Positions 1 through 8,676 of a stretch of DNA of 34,930 nucleotides are shown here, piece after piece. The stretch's first letter is position 1; each line of letters opens with the position of its first letter. The position numbers and the translations under genes are program-made. Source of the stretch: Myxococcales bacterium (GTDB taxonomy: Bacteria > Myxococcota_A > Polyangia > Polyangiales > Polyangiaceae); assembly GCA_023248815.1 (NCBI GenBank), contig JAHFDV010000010.1, forward strand, positions 1 to 34,930, read 5' to 3'. Under the pieces are notes generated by a model. The model did not search any database, was not told the origin of the DNA, and worked only from the letters and a program-made list of their open reading frames with translations.

Positions 1-356
1 TAGATGCCAAAAAACGAGGCGAGCTCTTCGTTTTGCGCCTGCGCGCCGCCGTGAAGCATCACTTCGAAAAGCGCGAGGGCGAGGGCGCCACCTGCAAGCT
101 CGACGAGCGGATAGCGCGGAGAGATCGGAACGCCGCAGCACCCAGCTTTTCCGCGAAGAAAAACGTACGAAAGAACCGGCACGTTTTGCCAAGGACGCAC
201 GCGCGCTCCGCACCCAGGACAATGCGACGGGGGCGACACGACGCTCATCCCGAGCGGCACGCGATAGATGACGACGTTGAGAAAGCTTCCCCAAAGAAGC
301 CCGAAAATCGTCAGAAAGACGCGAAGCAGCCCGAGGGGAAGGTCACTGAGAAGCAT
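1..356 (-). CDS. pilD: Type 4 prepilin peptidase (PilD-like), N-terminal part, cut by left edge
   Basis: Inner-membrane enzyme that cleaves and N-methylates type IV pilin and type II secretion pseudopilin precursors. The ORF track misses it because its stop lies outside the window. Reading the minus strand from the ATG at 356 gives 118 open residues to the edge. They carry the family's N-terminal signature: a hydrophobic segment ending in [12 protein letters not shown] (residues 23-34), SHCPGC (44-49), W-x-N-V-P-V-L-S-Y (56-64), LRGK (67-70), and IS-x-RYP-x-VE (78-86). The usual C-x2-C-x21-C-x2-C zinc motif is altered: C46, C49 and C74 are present but position 71 is Ala, with an extra Cys at 73. 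The catalytic aspartates lie in the missing C-terminal part. The in-frame sequence upstream of 356 stays open with a possible TTG, so the start is probable, not certain. It diverges from asnB across 92 bases. Confidence 0.88.
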   Translation of the reverse strand, partial: MLLSDLPLGLLRVFLTIFGLLWGSFLNVVIYRVPLGMSVVSPPSHCPGCGARVRPWQNVPVLSYVFLRGKAGCCGVPISPRYPLVELAGGALALALFEVMLHGGAQAQNEELASFFGI

Positions 357-448
357 TCGGGTCCAAGGTGGATCGTAGGTCGAAGAGCCCGTGGGCGGCA
401 AAATCTTCCGCGCTCGCTCGCGGAACGTCGTTGTATTAGGAAGAAGCC

Positions 449-2380
449 ATGTGCGGAATCGCAGGCGTAGTTTCAGCCGCCAGGGTGAATTCCGAGGCCG
501 TGCGGCGGATGAATCAAATTCAGGCGCACCGCGGCCCCGACGGCGAAGGGCTCTTTTTGAGCGACGACGGGCGCGTGTGTCTCGGACACCGCCGCCTCTC
601 GATTCTGGATTTGAGCCAAGAAGGCGCGCAGCCCATGCGCGATCCGAGGACCGAAGTCGTTCTCACGTTCAACGGCGAGATCTACAACTTCATCGAGATC
701 CGTGAACGCCTCCGTGGGCTCGGCCATTCCTTTCATTCGTCGAGCGATACCGAAGTGCTCTTGCGCGCGTATCTCGAATGGGGCGAAGACTGCCTGTCCG
801 AGCTGAACGGCATGTTCGCCTTCGCCCTTTGGGACCCGCGCTCTTCTACGCTGTTTTGCGCGCGCGACCGCTTCGGTGAGAAGCCGTTTCAATACGTCCT
901 CACGCCGCGTCTGTTTGCATTTGCCTCCGAAGTGAAGGCGCTCGCACTCCTGGAAGAGACGGATCTCGGGATTCACGACGGCGTTCTTCGCAACTACGCA
1001 CTCCACGACTCGACCTGGCTCGACTCTTCCGAAGCAACGCTGCTCCGTGGAGTAAGGCAGCTTCTTCCGGCGCATGCGATGAGCGTGAAGATTGACGAGC
1101 GCGGCGTCACGGTGCTGCGTCTTTGGAACTATTGGGCGTTCGATTGGCGCGTCCGAGGTGAATACGGAACGCGTTCGCTGTCGTCCGCGGCCGACGAGCT
1201 CCTGCACTTGCTTCGTGAATCGATCCGTCTCCGCCTTCGTAGCGACGTGCGCGTCGGATCGTGTCTCAGCGGGGGGCTCGATTCGTCGACGATCGTCGGG
1301 CTCATGCGCGAGCTCGAGCCCGGCGCAGAGCTGCGAACCTTTACGGGGCGCTTTCCCGGAGAAGCACGCGATGAAGGTCACTACGCAAACATGGTCGTCG
1401 AGCGCTGCGGCACCGTGCACCGCGAGGTCGCGCCGACGCCCCAGAGCTTCTTGGAAGACGTCGAGTCCCTCTATCGCCACGCAGATTTTCCCGTTGGCGG
1501 GATGAGCCAGTACGCGCAGTACTGCGTGTTTCGGCTGGCCAAACAAAACGAGACGGTCGTTCTTCTCGACGGACAAGGCTCCGACGAGCAGCTCGCGGGT
1601 TATGGCAATGCGATCTCACTCAGCTTCGTTCGCGATCTCTTTCGCGCGCGGAAGTTTCTCGCATTCGATCACGAGCGCCGGGCTGCGCTCGGCGAATCGC
1701 CGCACCTTTTTTCGGCGAAGCGCATGCTCGTCAACGAGACGCCCCTTCGCGCGACCTTGCCGTTTCTTCGCAAGGTGACGCGCCGCTCGACGCTCACTCG
1801 CGCGAGCCTTTTCGAAAAACATTGGCTCGATGATTCCAAGTTCTGGGAAGTGCCCGACTCGCTGCGCGGGGACGACACCGAATCGTTCTCGAGCACGCTC
1901 TATCGGCTTTCCTTCCGCACGATGCTGTCGTCTCTCCTCAGGTTCGGTGATCGGCTCAGCATGGCTCACTCTCGTGAAGTCCGGCTGCCGTTCTGCGATC
2001 ATCGCATCGCCGAGTTCACATTCGGCTTGCCGGCGGATCTTTTGGTCGGCGAAGGGCAAGTGAAGCGCGTTCTTCGCGCGGCGATTCCGAGCGTCGTTCC
2101 GAGCGAAATCGTGACACGGCCCAAGCAGGGATTCATTCCTCCGCAAGAAAAGTGGCTCACGGGCCCTCTCGCAGAATGGGTTCGAGACCTCGTCAACAAC
2201 CCCTCCGAAGAGCTCGCTTCACGCTTGGACTTACGCGTGCTCCAAAGCATCGCCAACGGCGACGAAGCCAAACGCACACGCGAGATTGGCTGGATCTGGG
2301 ACACCGCCAATATTCTCGCGTGGGGCCGCTATTCGCATGCGTCGATGCGCAGTCGCGAGCGCATCTCGGCGCTCGCATGA
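449..2380 (+). CDS. asnB: Asparagine synthetase, glutamine-hydrolysing (AsnB family)
   Basis: ATP-dependent transfer of glutamine-derived ammonia to aspartate, or to another carboxylate in secondary-metabolism and polysaccharide-linked paralogues. The 643-residue protein begins MCGIAG, giving the catalytic Cys2 of class II glutamine amidotransferases after Met removal. The glutaminase domain spans about residues 1-200 ([22 protein letters not shown]). The synthetase domain follows, with the ATP pyrophosphatase loop SGGLDSS near 273-279 and a late PLPFCDHR-like segment (RLPFCDHR). Full length for the family. The ATG has a purine-rich AGGAAG upstream. The stop overlaps the start of the next gene in ATGA, so the two are probably translationally coupled. 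Coupling to an rfbB-type gene suggests a role in surface polysaccharide or another sugar-containing product rather than bulk asparagine supply; that is inference. Confidence 0.93.
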   Translation: MCGIAGVVSAARVNSEAVRRMNQIQAHRGPDGEGLFLSDDGRVCLGHRRLSILDLSQEGAQPMRDPRTEVVLTFNGEIYNFIEIRERLRGLGHSFHSSSDTEVLLRAYLEWGEDCLSELNGMFAFALWDPRSSTLFCARDRFGEKPFQYVLTPRLFAFASEVKALALLEETDLGIHDGVLRNYALHDSTWLDSSEATLLRGVRQLLPAHAMSVKIDERGVTVLRLWNYWAFDWRVRGEYGTRSLSSAADELLHLLRESIRLRLRSDVRVGSCLSGGLDSSTIVGLMRELEPGAELRTFTGRFPGEARDEGHYANMVVERCGTVHREVAPTPQSFLEDVESLYRHADFPVGGMSQYAQYCVFRLAKQNETVVLLDGQGSDEQLAGYGNAISLSFVRDLFRARKFLAFDHERRAALGESPHLFSAKRMLVNETPLRATLPFLRKVTRRSTLTRASLFEKHWLDDSKFWEVPDSLRGDDTESFSSTLYRLSFRTMLSSLLRFGDRLSMAHSREVRLPFCDHRIAEFTFGLPADLLVGEGQVKRVLRAAIPSVVPSEIVTRPKQGFIPPQEKWLTGPLAEWVRDLVNNPSEELASRLDLRVLQSIANGDEAKRTREIGWIWDTANILAWGRYSHASMRSRERISALA

Positions 2381-3378
2381 ATCGGCCGCGACCCTTCACG
2401 AACGTTCTCGTGACGGGAAGCGCCGGCTTCATCGGCTCTCACTTCGTCGACCACCTGCTCAAGACGGACGCGGCCGTCACCGTCGTCTCGCTCGATGCGC
2501 TCACGTATGCGGGGCGACGCGAACACCTTCCGCCTGAAGGAACGCCGCGACATAGTTTCATTCACGGAGACATCCGCGATCAAGAGCTCGTCACTCGCAC
2601 GATCGCGGAGAACGCGATCGATCTTGTCGTGAACTTCGCAGCCGAGACCCACGTCGACCGATCGATCTTGGGGCCGGCAGCTTTCGTGGAGACCAACGTT
2701 CGTGGGACATTCGCGCTTCTCGAAGCAGTGCGCGAAGCCTCGAAAACAGGACCCATTCGATTTCACCAGGTTTCGACCGACGAGGTTTATGGAAGCCTCG
2801 GTGCAGCCGATGCTCCCTGGGATGAAGACGCGCCGTTCAGGCCGCGCTCTCCTTATTCTGCTTCGAAGGCAGCAGGCGATCTCCTCGTTCATGCGTACGT
2901 GAATACGTTCGGTGTGTTCGCGACGCGTTCGCACTCTTCGAACAACTTCGGTTCGAGGCAGCACGAAGAGAAGTTCATTCCGACGATGTTTCGCGCATTT
3001 CTCGGAGGCAACCGCGCGCCGCTCTACGGCGATGGCTCGAACATTCGCGACTGGATTCACGTCGAAGATCACTGCGAAGCAATCGATCGCATCGTGCGCG
3101 GCGCGCCAGCGGGCTCCGTCTACAACGTCGGAGGGAGCTGCGAGATCACGAACCTCGATCTCGCAAAACGCATCGCTCGTGTCGTCGATCGCGTGAACCC
3201 TGCAAATGCTCCGCACGAGCGCCTCATCGAATTCGTTGCCGATCGACCTGGTCATGATTTTCGTTATGCGCTCGATTGCCGAAGGATCGCGCACGATCTC
3301 GCCTTCGTTCCGAAGCGCTCGATCGAGCAAGGACTCGAAGAACTGCAGGCAGTCGCCCTCGATCGAGTGGCCCGTTAG
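2377..3378 (+). CDS. rfbB: dTDP-glucose 4,6-dehydratase (RfbB/RmlB-like)
   Basis: NAD-dependent extended-SDR enzyme converting dTDP-glucose to dTDP-4-keto-6-deoxyglucose, the entry step to dTDP-L-rhamnose and other deoxysugars. The track ORF is extended; the true start is the ATG at 2377 overlapping the asnB stop (ATGA), giving 333 residues beginning MNRPRP. Visible motifs are the nucleotide-binding TGSAGFIGS near the N-terminus, NFAAETHVDRS, the catalytic STDEVYG with its adjacent Asp-Glu pair, the YSASK (Tyr-x3-Lys) catalytic pair, and a SNNFG segment followed by EKFIPTM, as in RmlB proteins. Length is typical of the family. No rmlA, rmlC or rmlD lies beside it, so the pathway would have to be completed elsewhere. 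Other NDP-sugar dehydratases cannot be fully excluded. Confidence 0.88.
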   Translation: MNRPRPFTNVLVTGSAGFIGSHFVDHLLKTDAAVTVVSLDALTYAGRREHLPPEGTPRHSFIHGDIRDQELVTRTIAENAIDLVVNFAAETHVDRSILGPAAFVETNVRGTFALLEAVREASKTGPIRFHQVSTDEVYGSLGAADAPWDEDAPFRPRSPYSASKAAGDLLVHAYVNTFGVFATRSHSSNNFGSRQHEEKFIPTMFRAFLGGNRAPLYGDGSNIRDWIHVEDHCEAIDRIVRGAPAGSVYNVGGSCEITNLDLAKRIARVVDRVNPANAPHERLIEFVADRPGHDFRYALDCRRIAHDLAFVPKRSIEQGLEELQAVALDRVAR

Positions 3379-3592
3379 TCCACAATTCGCGGGTCATCGT
3401 GAGCACTCGTCGCGATCGCCCTCGAACATCGTTTGCGAATCGACGCCTCGACGACTTCTCGACTCGACGTTCACTCGCTTCGTTCGCCACAAAGTTGCGC
3501 CGCAAACCACAACGTGTAGTGACGATGCGCGTCACTCGAATCACGCGAGACAAAGTAGCCGCGCGCAGATCGCTTCCGCTATCCTCATCGGT

Positions 3593-5299
3593 ATGTCGAC
3601 GGACAAGCCCCAGGGAAAAGAAAACGCAGGCGCAGGCTCGAGAGCACCGACAGATAGGAAAGTCGTCGGACGTGTCGAGCGCACGGCGGGCGGGCAGAAC
3701 ATCAAAGAGATCGTCCCAATGGCGGGAACCGTGAACGCCGACGACGACGCGCAAACGATGGCGCACACGACAGGGGCGGGAGCCGGCCCCACGTCTACGA
3801 ATCTCCAGCCGATGATCAACACGAGCGCGAACGCGCGCGACAAGACGTCTGCAGGTAGCGAAGCCGGAAATCACACGATGATGGTGCTTCCGTCGATGCA
3901 GACCTCTGCAAATTCGCGCTCCGGGCGCGATCGCACCTCGGTGGGACGCCGCTATATCAGCGTCGAAGCCGTCGTTCGTATGCCCGATGGCAAGCGCTAC
4001 TCGTTCCGCACACGCAAAGTTTCCTCGCGCGCACTCTTCTTGAGCGCCGCCACTTCGATGTTGCCAATCTCGCGTGGCACCGATGTCGATGTCGAATTGC
4101 GTGGCGACAAGCGCACTGTCTCGTTCAAGGCGCGTGTTGCGCACGTCGTCAAAGAAGACGTTCACGGTCTCGGCGAAGCTGGCTTCGGATTTCAGATCAT
4201 TTCGATTTCGCGTGAGCAACAAGCCGAGCTCGAGCAGCTCATCGCCGAGACGCCCTCGCGCGCGGATATCGAGCTCGTAGAAAAGAAGAAGCGCAACAAG
4301 CAGCTCGGATTGGGCGGCGCCGTGCTCGCGGCCGTCGCCCTTCTTGGATTCGCCGCTTACCAGATGCGACCGATTCCGAAGATGCATGTCGAGACGTCGA
4401 GAGCGAAGGTCGCGCCGTTCGAAGAGACGCTGCAATCGATGCCGGGCGAAATCGTTCCTCATCGCTCGTTCATCGTGAAGTCGACGCTGAGCCGACCGCT
4501 CATCGTCGAAGTCCTCGTGAAGCGTGGAGCGACGGTGAAGGCTGGTGACCCGCTCGCGCAGTCTTTCCAGGTTCATGTCGCGATGAAAGACATCTCCTCG
4601 AAGATCGACGCAGCGACGCAAGAGCTCGAAGAGCTGAAGACCAAAGAGGGAAGCGCGGCGCAGCAGGCAGCGCTCACCGGAAAGATCGCTTCGCTCAAAG
4701 ACGATCTGACGCGAAAAACGCAGGAGGCGACGAAGATTCAAGTCGTCGCTCCGTTCAACGGCATCATCTCGGATCTCTCGGTGCAAACCGGCGAAGAGCT
4801 CGTGCCGAACGCGACGCTCGCCGAGCTCGTAGACACGGAAGAGCTCCGCGCGAGCGTTCCGTTCTCGGAAGCCGACGCCGCGAAGATCAAACGCGGAATG
4901 AAAGTGCACGTCGTGACGCCCGCGCGCGATCTCGATGGAACGATCGAAGAGCTGGGCGCCGTCGTTCGTACCTACGGAAAAGGAAAAGCCGTGCTCGTCG
5001 AAGCCGTGCTCGAGAAGGCCGAAGACGTTCGCCCGGGATCGACGGCGCGCGTCGACGTCATCTTGAACGAGCGCAAAGCGCTCGGCGTGCCCGAGGACGC
5101 GGCGGTGGGGACGGGCAACACGCGCAAGGTGTGGGTCGTCAATTCGAAGAATCGCCTCGAGGCGCACTCCGTAGAAATCGGAAACGTCTCACGCGGCGTG
5201 TTCGAAGTGTTCTCGGGACTCAACGACGGAGCGATCGTCGTCCGCCATCCGTCGTCGGATCTCGTTTCCGGCGGCGAAGTGTTTCCGCCGGCGGAATGA
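3593..5299 (+). CDS. PilZ-domain / HlyD-type periplasmic adaptor fusion protein
   Basis: A 568-residue protein of unusual architecture. Residues 1-110 are polar and low-complexity. Residues ~114-215 resemble a PilZ domain (RRYISVEAVVRM, then a beta-rich stretch to FGFQIISI). A single membrane helix covers ~239-256. The outer part resembles a membrane-fusion (HlyD/RND adaptor) protein: half-lipoyl motif (VKRGATVKAGDPL, ~309-321), a coiled coil rich in Glu, Lys and Gln (~333-380), second half-lipoyl motif (VVAPFNGIISDLSVQTGEEL, ~384-403), then a beta-barrel-like region to about 490 and a membrane-proximal-type domain to the end. The start is the ATG at 3593; the track extension to 3206 runs into rfbB. 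The usual D/NxSxxG c-di-GMP signature is degenerate (KVSSRA), so nucleotide binding is doubtful. No transporter or outer-membrane channel gene is adjacent. The domain order is seen directly; a regulated-efflux or secretion role is inference. Confidence 0.8.
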   Translation: MSTDKPQGKENAGAGSRAPTDRKVVGRVERTAGGQNIKEIVPMAGTVNADDDAQTMAHTTGAGAGPTSTNLQPMINTSANARDKTSAGSEAGNHTMMVLPSMQTSANSRSGRDRTSVGRRYISVEAVVRMPDGKRYSFRTRKVSSRALFLSAATSMLPISRGTDVDVELRGDKRTVSFKARVAHVVKEDVHGLGEAGFGFQIISISREQQAELEQLIAETPSRADIELVEKKKRNKQLGLGGAVLAAVALLGFAAYQMRPIPKMHVETSRAKVAPFEETLQSMPGEIVPHRSFIVKSTLSRPLIVEVLVKRGATVKAGDPLAQSFQVHVAMKDISSKIDAATQELEELKTKEGSAAQQAALTGKIASLKDDLTRKTQEATKIQVVAPFNGIISDLSVQTGEELVPNATLAELVDTEELRASVPFSEADAAKIKRGMKVHVVTPARDLDGTIEELGAVVRTYGKGKAVLVEAVLEKAEDVRPGSTARVDVILNERKALGVPEDAAVGTGNTRKVWVVNSKNRLEAHSVEIGNVSRGVFEVFSGLNDGAIVVRHPSSDLVSGGEVFPPAE

Positions 5300-5365
5300 G
5301 AGCCGCGCCCTTCTGAGAGCCCCCGAAAAGGGACTGCTGAGAGAAGACGGCTGAAGAGGAGCCGC

Positions 5366-7057
5366 TCAGAAGGTGATGGGATCGATGGGGCGGCCAGGCG
5401 GCTTCGTCTTTCCGCCACCACCTCCACCGCCGCCGCCACCACCACCGCCACCGCCACTGTTGGGCGGGCGGTAGCTGCTGTCGCGCTCGAGAGAGACGTC
5501 GATGACGACGTCCGTACCGAATGTCACCTCACGCGTGCGGTCGCGATACCCCGGCGCCGTGATTCGAACGATGTGCGTCGTTGGGCTGCGTGGCACGGTC
5601 GAAATGTACGGGTTCGAGAGCTGGCTGCCGTTGTCGATGCTGAAGTGCGCTTCGGAAGGAAAGGCTTTCAGAACGATGTCGACGTTGCCCGAAAGCTCCG
5701 ACGCGTTGGCGCTGCTGGCGGTGCCGTCGCCGCCTGTCGTCGCCGTCGCATCGGCGGTGTTCTTCTTGTAGAAAACGACGCCGAGGAACGCCACGGCGAG
5801 CGCGCCGAAGATCCACGGAACGAGATTGAACGTGTTTCCTTGAGAGCGCCTTCGCCCCATTCGTCCCGTGACCGTCCCCACGATCGTTTCCGAACCGATG
5901 GGAGGCGCGTCGTCGGGAGCGAGCGAACGTGAACCGCGCGAGTGCTGGAGCGAGTCTTCCGAGGACGTGATGCGTGGACGCGAGAACGAATCGGAGCTGT
6001 TGGTCGCCGCAGGGAGGTTGCCCGAGGTGGGGCCGATGTTGGCGAGCGAGTTCGACCCGGAGGTTTCTTCGGTCGCGATGCGCTTCAGCTGCATCTCGAT
6101 GATCTGCTTCACCTCGACGCGCTTGTCGGCGAAGAGTGCGCTGACGGCTTCACCGAGCTCGCGCGTCGTCGTGAGGAGACTCGATGTTCGGAGAAACGCT
6201 TCGAGCTCGTTTTGAAAGACGACGGCCGACGAATAGCGATCGTCACGCTTCGGAGCGAGCGCCTTTGCACAGATGCGATCGAGCTCTTCGGGGACGTCGG
6301 CCTTCAACTTTTTCGGATGGCGTTCGTAGTCGCCGGAGAGGAGACGTTGCACGATCTCGACGTCTGAAAAGCCCTTCCAAAGCCGCTCTTCCGTGATGAT
6401 CTCGTAGAGCATGACGCCGACGGCAAAGACGTCTGCGCGGCGATCGATGTCTTTCGCGCCCATGACCTGCTCGGGCGCCATGTACGTGATCTTGCCTTTG
6501 ATGACGCCTTCGCGCGTTTCGGCGGATCGTCCCATCGCCTTCGCGATGCCGAAGTCGACCACTTTGACTTGTCCGTTGTACGTGACGAAGACGTTCTGCG
6601 GTGAGATGTCGCGGTGAACGACATTGAGCGGCGAGCCGTCGAAGTCGTTGAGCTCGTGCGCGCTATGGAGGCCGGAGAGCACGTCGACGATGATCGACAT
6701 TCCCATCCCGAGCGTGAGCGGACGCTTCTTCGCTTTCGAGCGATTGATGAGACGATGAAGCGGCTGGCCGTCGAGGTACTCCATCGCGATGAAGTAACGA
6801 CCTTCTTGCTCGCCGATCTCGTACGTCTGAACGACGTTCGGATGGTTCAAGCGAACGGCGAGACGTCCTTCGTCGAGAAGCATCGAGATGAAGTCTTCTT
6901 CGTCGGCGAGATTCTGCCGAAGGCGCTTGATGACCAAGAGCTTGTTGAAGTTCGAGTTCTCGAGCGAGCCGCCGTAGGCCGCGAGAAAAACGTCGGCCAT
7001 GCCCCCGTGGCCGAGCTCTGCGATCAATCTGTATTTACCGAACCGAGATGTGCTCAT
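5366..7057 (-). CDS. Membrane-anchored Ser/Thr protein kinase with PEGA-like tail
   Basis: Eukaryotic-type kinase of 563 residues. The N-terminal catalytic domain (about 9-290) has the glycine-rich loop ELGHGGMADVF, the ATP lysine K44 in VIKRL, E63, the catalytic HRDISPQN (148-155), DFGIAKA (D168) and the MAPEQ activation segment, so it looks active. A Ser/Thr-rich linker (330-400) precedes one membrane helix (~411-430). Outside the membrane, residues ~458-525 resemble a PEGA-type beta domain (FPSEAHFSIDNG, then APGYRDRTREVTF). The protein ends with 15 consecutive glycines (535-549) and KTKPPGRPIDPITF. The ATG at 7057 places the conserved kinase start 8 residues in. It is convergent with the PilZ-adaptor gene, with 66 bases between the stops. 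The substrate is unknown. Confidence 0.92.
   Translation of the reverse strand: MSTSRFGKYRLIAELGHGGMADVFLAAYGGSLENSNFNKLLVIKRLRQNLADEEDFISMLLDEGRLAVRLNHPNVVQTYEIGEQEGRYFIAMEYLDGQPLHRLINRSKAKKRPLTLGMGMSIIVDVLSGLHSAHELNDFDGSPLNVVHRDISPQNVFVTYNGQVKVVDFGIAKAMGRSAETREGVIKGKITYMAPEQVMGAKDIDRRADVFAVGVMLYEIITEERLWKGFSDVEIVQRLLSGDYERHPKKLKADVPEELDRICAKALAPKRDDRYSSAVVFQNELEAFLRTSSLLTTTRELGEAVSALFADKRVEVKQIIEMQLKRIATEETSGSNSLANIGPTSGNLPAATNSSDSFSRPRITSSEDSLQHSRGSRSLAPDDAPPIGSETIVGTVTGRMGRRRSQGNTFNLVPWIFGALAVAFLGVVFYKKNTADATATTGGDGTASSANASELSGNVDIVLKAFPSEAHFSIDNGSQLSNPYISTVPRSPTTHIVRITAPGYRDRTREVTFGTDVVIDVSLERDSSYRPPNSGGGGGGGGGGGGGGGKTKPPGRPIDPITF
5411..5455 (-). repeat. Glycine-codon tract (15 GGN codons) in the kinase gene
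   Basis: Fifteen consecutive glycine codons near the 3' end of the kinase gene, mainly GGC and GGT with two GGA, seen on the plus strand as an imperfect (CCR/GCC/ACC) trinucleotide run. Because the unit is three bases, length change would alter the glycine run without shifting the frame. Confidence 0.9.
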
Positions 7058-7190
7058 CGACGAACCTTGCCTGGCCTCAATCGTACAACAATTGTCCTAA
7101 TGGTTGCGACGCCGTGGCACCACGGTGGGATCTCTCGGGAGCCCACTTCGATGCGCGCTTGTGGTGAGATGTCGGTTCGAACATCGAATC

Positions 7191-7219
7191 TTGACAGGTC
7201 GGCCGGGCGACGGTACCTA
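7191..7219 (+). promoter_or_regulatory. Probable sigma-70-type promoter of tRNA-Val
   Basis: A perfect -35 hexamer TTGACA (7191-7196) is followed after 17 bases by TACCTA/T (7214-7220), a weak -10. The predicted transcription start falls about 10 bases before the mature tRNA 5' end at 7238, a normal arrangement for a bacterial tRNA gene. Confidence 0.6.
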
Positions 7220-7237
7220 TGGCCCCCTTCCACTTAC

Positions 7238-7309
<72 letters not shown>

Positions 7310-7330
7310 CAGAGAACCCTCTGTAAAACA

Positions 7331-7369
7331 AGCCGGTTGAGGTTGCCCCCTCAGCCGGCTTTTTCTTTT
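7331..7369 (+). terminator. Rho-independent terminator after tRNA-Val
   Basis: A 12-pair stem (AGCCGGTTGAGG with CCTCAGCCGGCT, one G-T pair) with a short loop is followed directly by TTTTTCTTTT. It is the clearest intrinsic terminator in the window and closes the tRNA-Val unit. Confidence 0.9.
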
Positions 7370-7453
7370 CCGTCCGTGTCGAGGTCGGGGTCGCGATTCT
7401 CTTCTCGCCGAGCGTTGTCGAAGCCTCGGCCGTCGGTGAGGATGCTCGTCGCC

Positions 7454-8107
7454 ATGAAGCCAACTCTTCCTCGTCGTCTCGCTCTCGTTTTGGCGCACGC
7501 GACGGGCCTCGCTGCTTGCGGGGGGAGCGCGAATCGGGAGCCCCAAAGCTCGGGCAATGCCGATCCGCGCGCAAATACCGCGATTCTCGCGCCCGACTCG
7601 AACGAGACGCCGCGTGCCGACGCACCGAGGACCGTCTCGCGTGTACAGGCTGCGAACGACGCCCTGACGGCGATCGATGGTGAACGCGACGATACGCTTC
7701 GAGGACGATTCGCGGCCGTGGCGATCGGTGAAGCGGGTTTCGGCTTGCCACCCGGTCAGCTCGCTGGATTGAAAGCCATCGGTGGTGGCGACGTCGCCCC
7801 GAGTCGATGCTCGCGAATTCTTGCGGCGACGCTCCTCGAGACGGCGAAACCCCTGGTCGACAAGCGCTGCGGAGAGATGAACGCACTCTCCAAGAAGGTG
7901 ATGTCACTCCCGGCGGCAAAGCAGACGACAGAGCTCGTGCGACTCTGCAAAATCGAATCGATCGAAGCGAAGGATCTCTCGAAGCTGAACGCGATGTCCG
8001 TCCTCACTTCGGCGGTCGTGGAGGAAGAGCTCGCGGGCGACCCACAGTCGAGTCCCGCCGAGAAGAAGCTCGCGCGCTTCGTCGCGTTCGCTTGTCCCAT
8101 TCGATGA
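7454..8107 (+). CDS. Hypothetical lipoprotein
   Basis: A 217-residue protein from the ATG at 7454. It has a basic N-terminus (MKPTLPRR), a hydrophobic stretch and the lipobox LAAC followed by GGS, so it is probably lipidated. The mature part starts with a polar Asn/Pro/Arg-rich linker, then a helical region with several cysteines (SRCSRI, DKRCGE, LCKIE, FACPI). I recognise no family. An ATG at 7442 is an alternative that adds four residues. The track start (TTG at 7337) lies inside the tRNA terminator and is rejected. The next gene begins 21 bases downstream, so they may be cotranscribed. Confidence 0.7.
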   Translation: MKPTLPRRLALVLAHATGLAACGGSANREPQSSGNADPRANTAILAPDSNETPRADAPRTVSRVQAANDALTAIDGERDDTLRGRFAAVAIGEAGFGLPPGQLAGLKAIGGGDVAPSRCSRILAATLLETAKPLVDKRCGEMNALSKKVMSLPAAKQTTELVRLCKIESIEAKDLSKLNAMSVLTSAVVEEELAGDPQSSPAEKKLARFVAFACPIR

Positions 8108-8128
8108 AGGAAAACCGACAAGGCCCGC

Positions 8129-8647
8129 GTGTCGAGAGCGCACTGGAACGAAGACGAAACGTTTGCTCCGCGAAAACCGTCGTGGTGCAATCGTCCTCTC
8201 TTGAGCACGAAAGAAGAAATCGAACGCGCGTTGAAGGAGGCTACGGCCTCGCTCAAAGGCGACATCAAAGGCGCGACCGCAACACTCGAACGCGCATTCG
8301 CACTCGCGCAAAAGAGCGGCACTCCCGAAGATGCCGTCATCGTCGCCGAAGAGCTCGCACGCGTCCTCGCTAGACGAAAATTGGATGCGAAAGCGATCGT
8401 CTACGCGCGATTTGCGAGCACGGCCGCGGGCGATCGCAAAAATGGCTTCACGACCCTCGCGAAAACGTGCGAGCTCGCCGCTACACGTCGACATGCGACG
8501 AAGCCGCACGGCGCACGCGTTCTCTTCCGTGCAGCGAGCACCGCGTTCCAGCGTGCGGCGGCATTGACGAAAGATCCGGAAGACAAACGCTGGCTGCTCG
8601 AGCTCGCGAAAGACGCGGCGAAACAGACCCAACCACCGAAGGCCTGA
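8129..8647 (+). CDS. Hypothetical helical (TPR-like) protein
   Basis: A 172-residue soluble, Ala- and Lys-rich protein with no signal peptide or membrane segment. Alternating helices (ERALKEATASLKGD, ATLERAFALAQKSG, AAFQRAAALTKDPEDK in pattern) look like a small tetratricopeptide-type or helical-bundle fold. I cannot assign a function. The start is uncertain: the track uses GTG at 8129, with a weak AAGG six bases upstream, but an in-frame TTG at 8201 (STKEE) would remove a poorly helical N-terminus. It probably shares a transcript with the lipoprotein gene 21 bases upstream, and is convergent with another lipoprotein gene across 29 bases. Confidence 0.55.
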   Translation: MSRAHWNEDETFAPRKPSWCNRPLLSTKEEIERALKEATASLKGDIKGATATLERAFALAQKSGTPEDAVIVAEELARVLARRKLDAKAIVYARFASTAAGDRKNGFTTLAKTCELAATRRHATKPHGARVLFRAASTAFQRAAALTKDPEDKRWLLELAKDAAKQTQPPKA

Positions 8648-8676
8648 GTCAGCTCACCGCTGAAACTGCAAGCGCG

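Noticed and set aside
33-470. Plus-strand ORF of 145 aa (and 391-705)
   Set aside because: Arg/Lys-rich shadow antisense to the prepilin peptidase and in an off frame of asnB.
449-3378. Start of a polysaccharide or natural-product gene cluster
   Set aside because: Only asnB and rfbB are present; flanking genes are a prepilin peptidase and a PilZ-adaptor protein, so no cluster can be claimed.
3224-5167. Minus-strand ORF of 647 aa
   Set aside because: Arg-rich text with no recognisable motif, antisense to the PilZ-adaptor gene whose domains are clear.
5300-5365. Terminator between the PilZ-adaptor and kinase genes
   Set aside because: Short hairpins such as CGGCT/AGCCG exist but are weak and lack a T-run.
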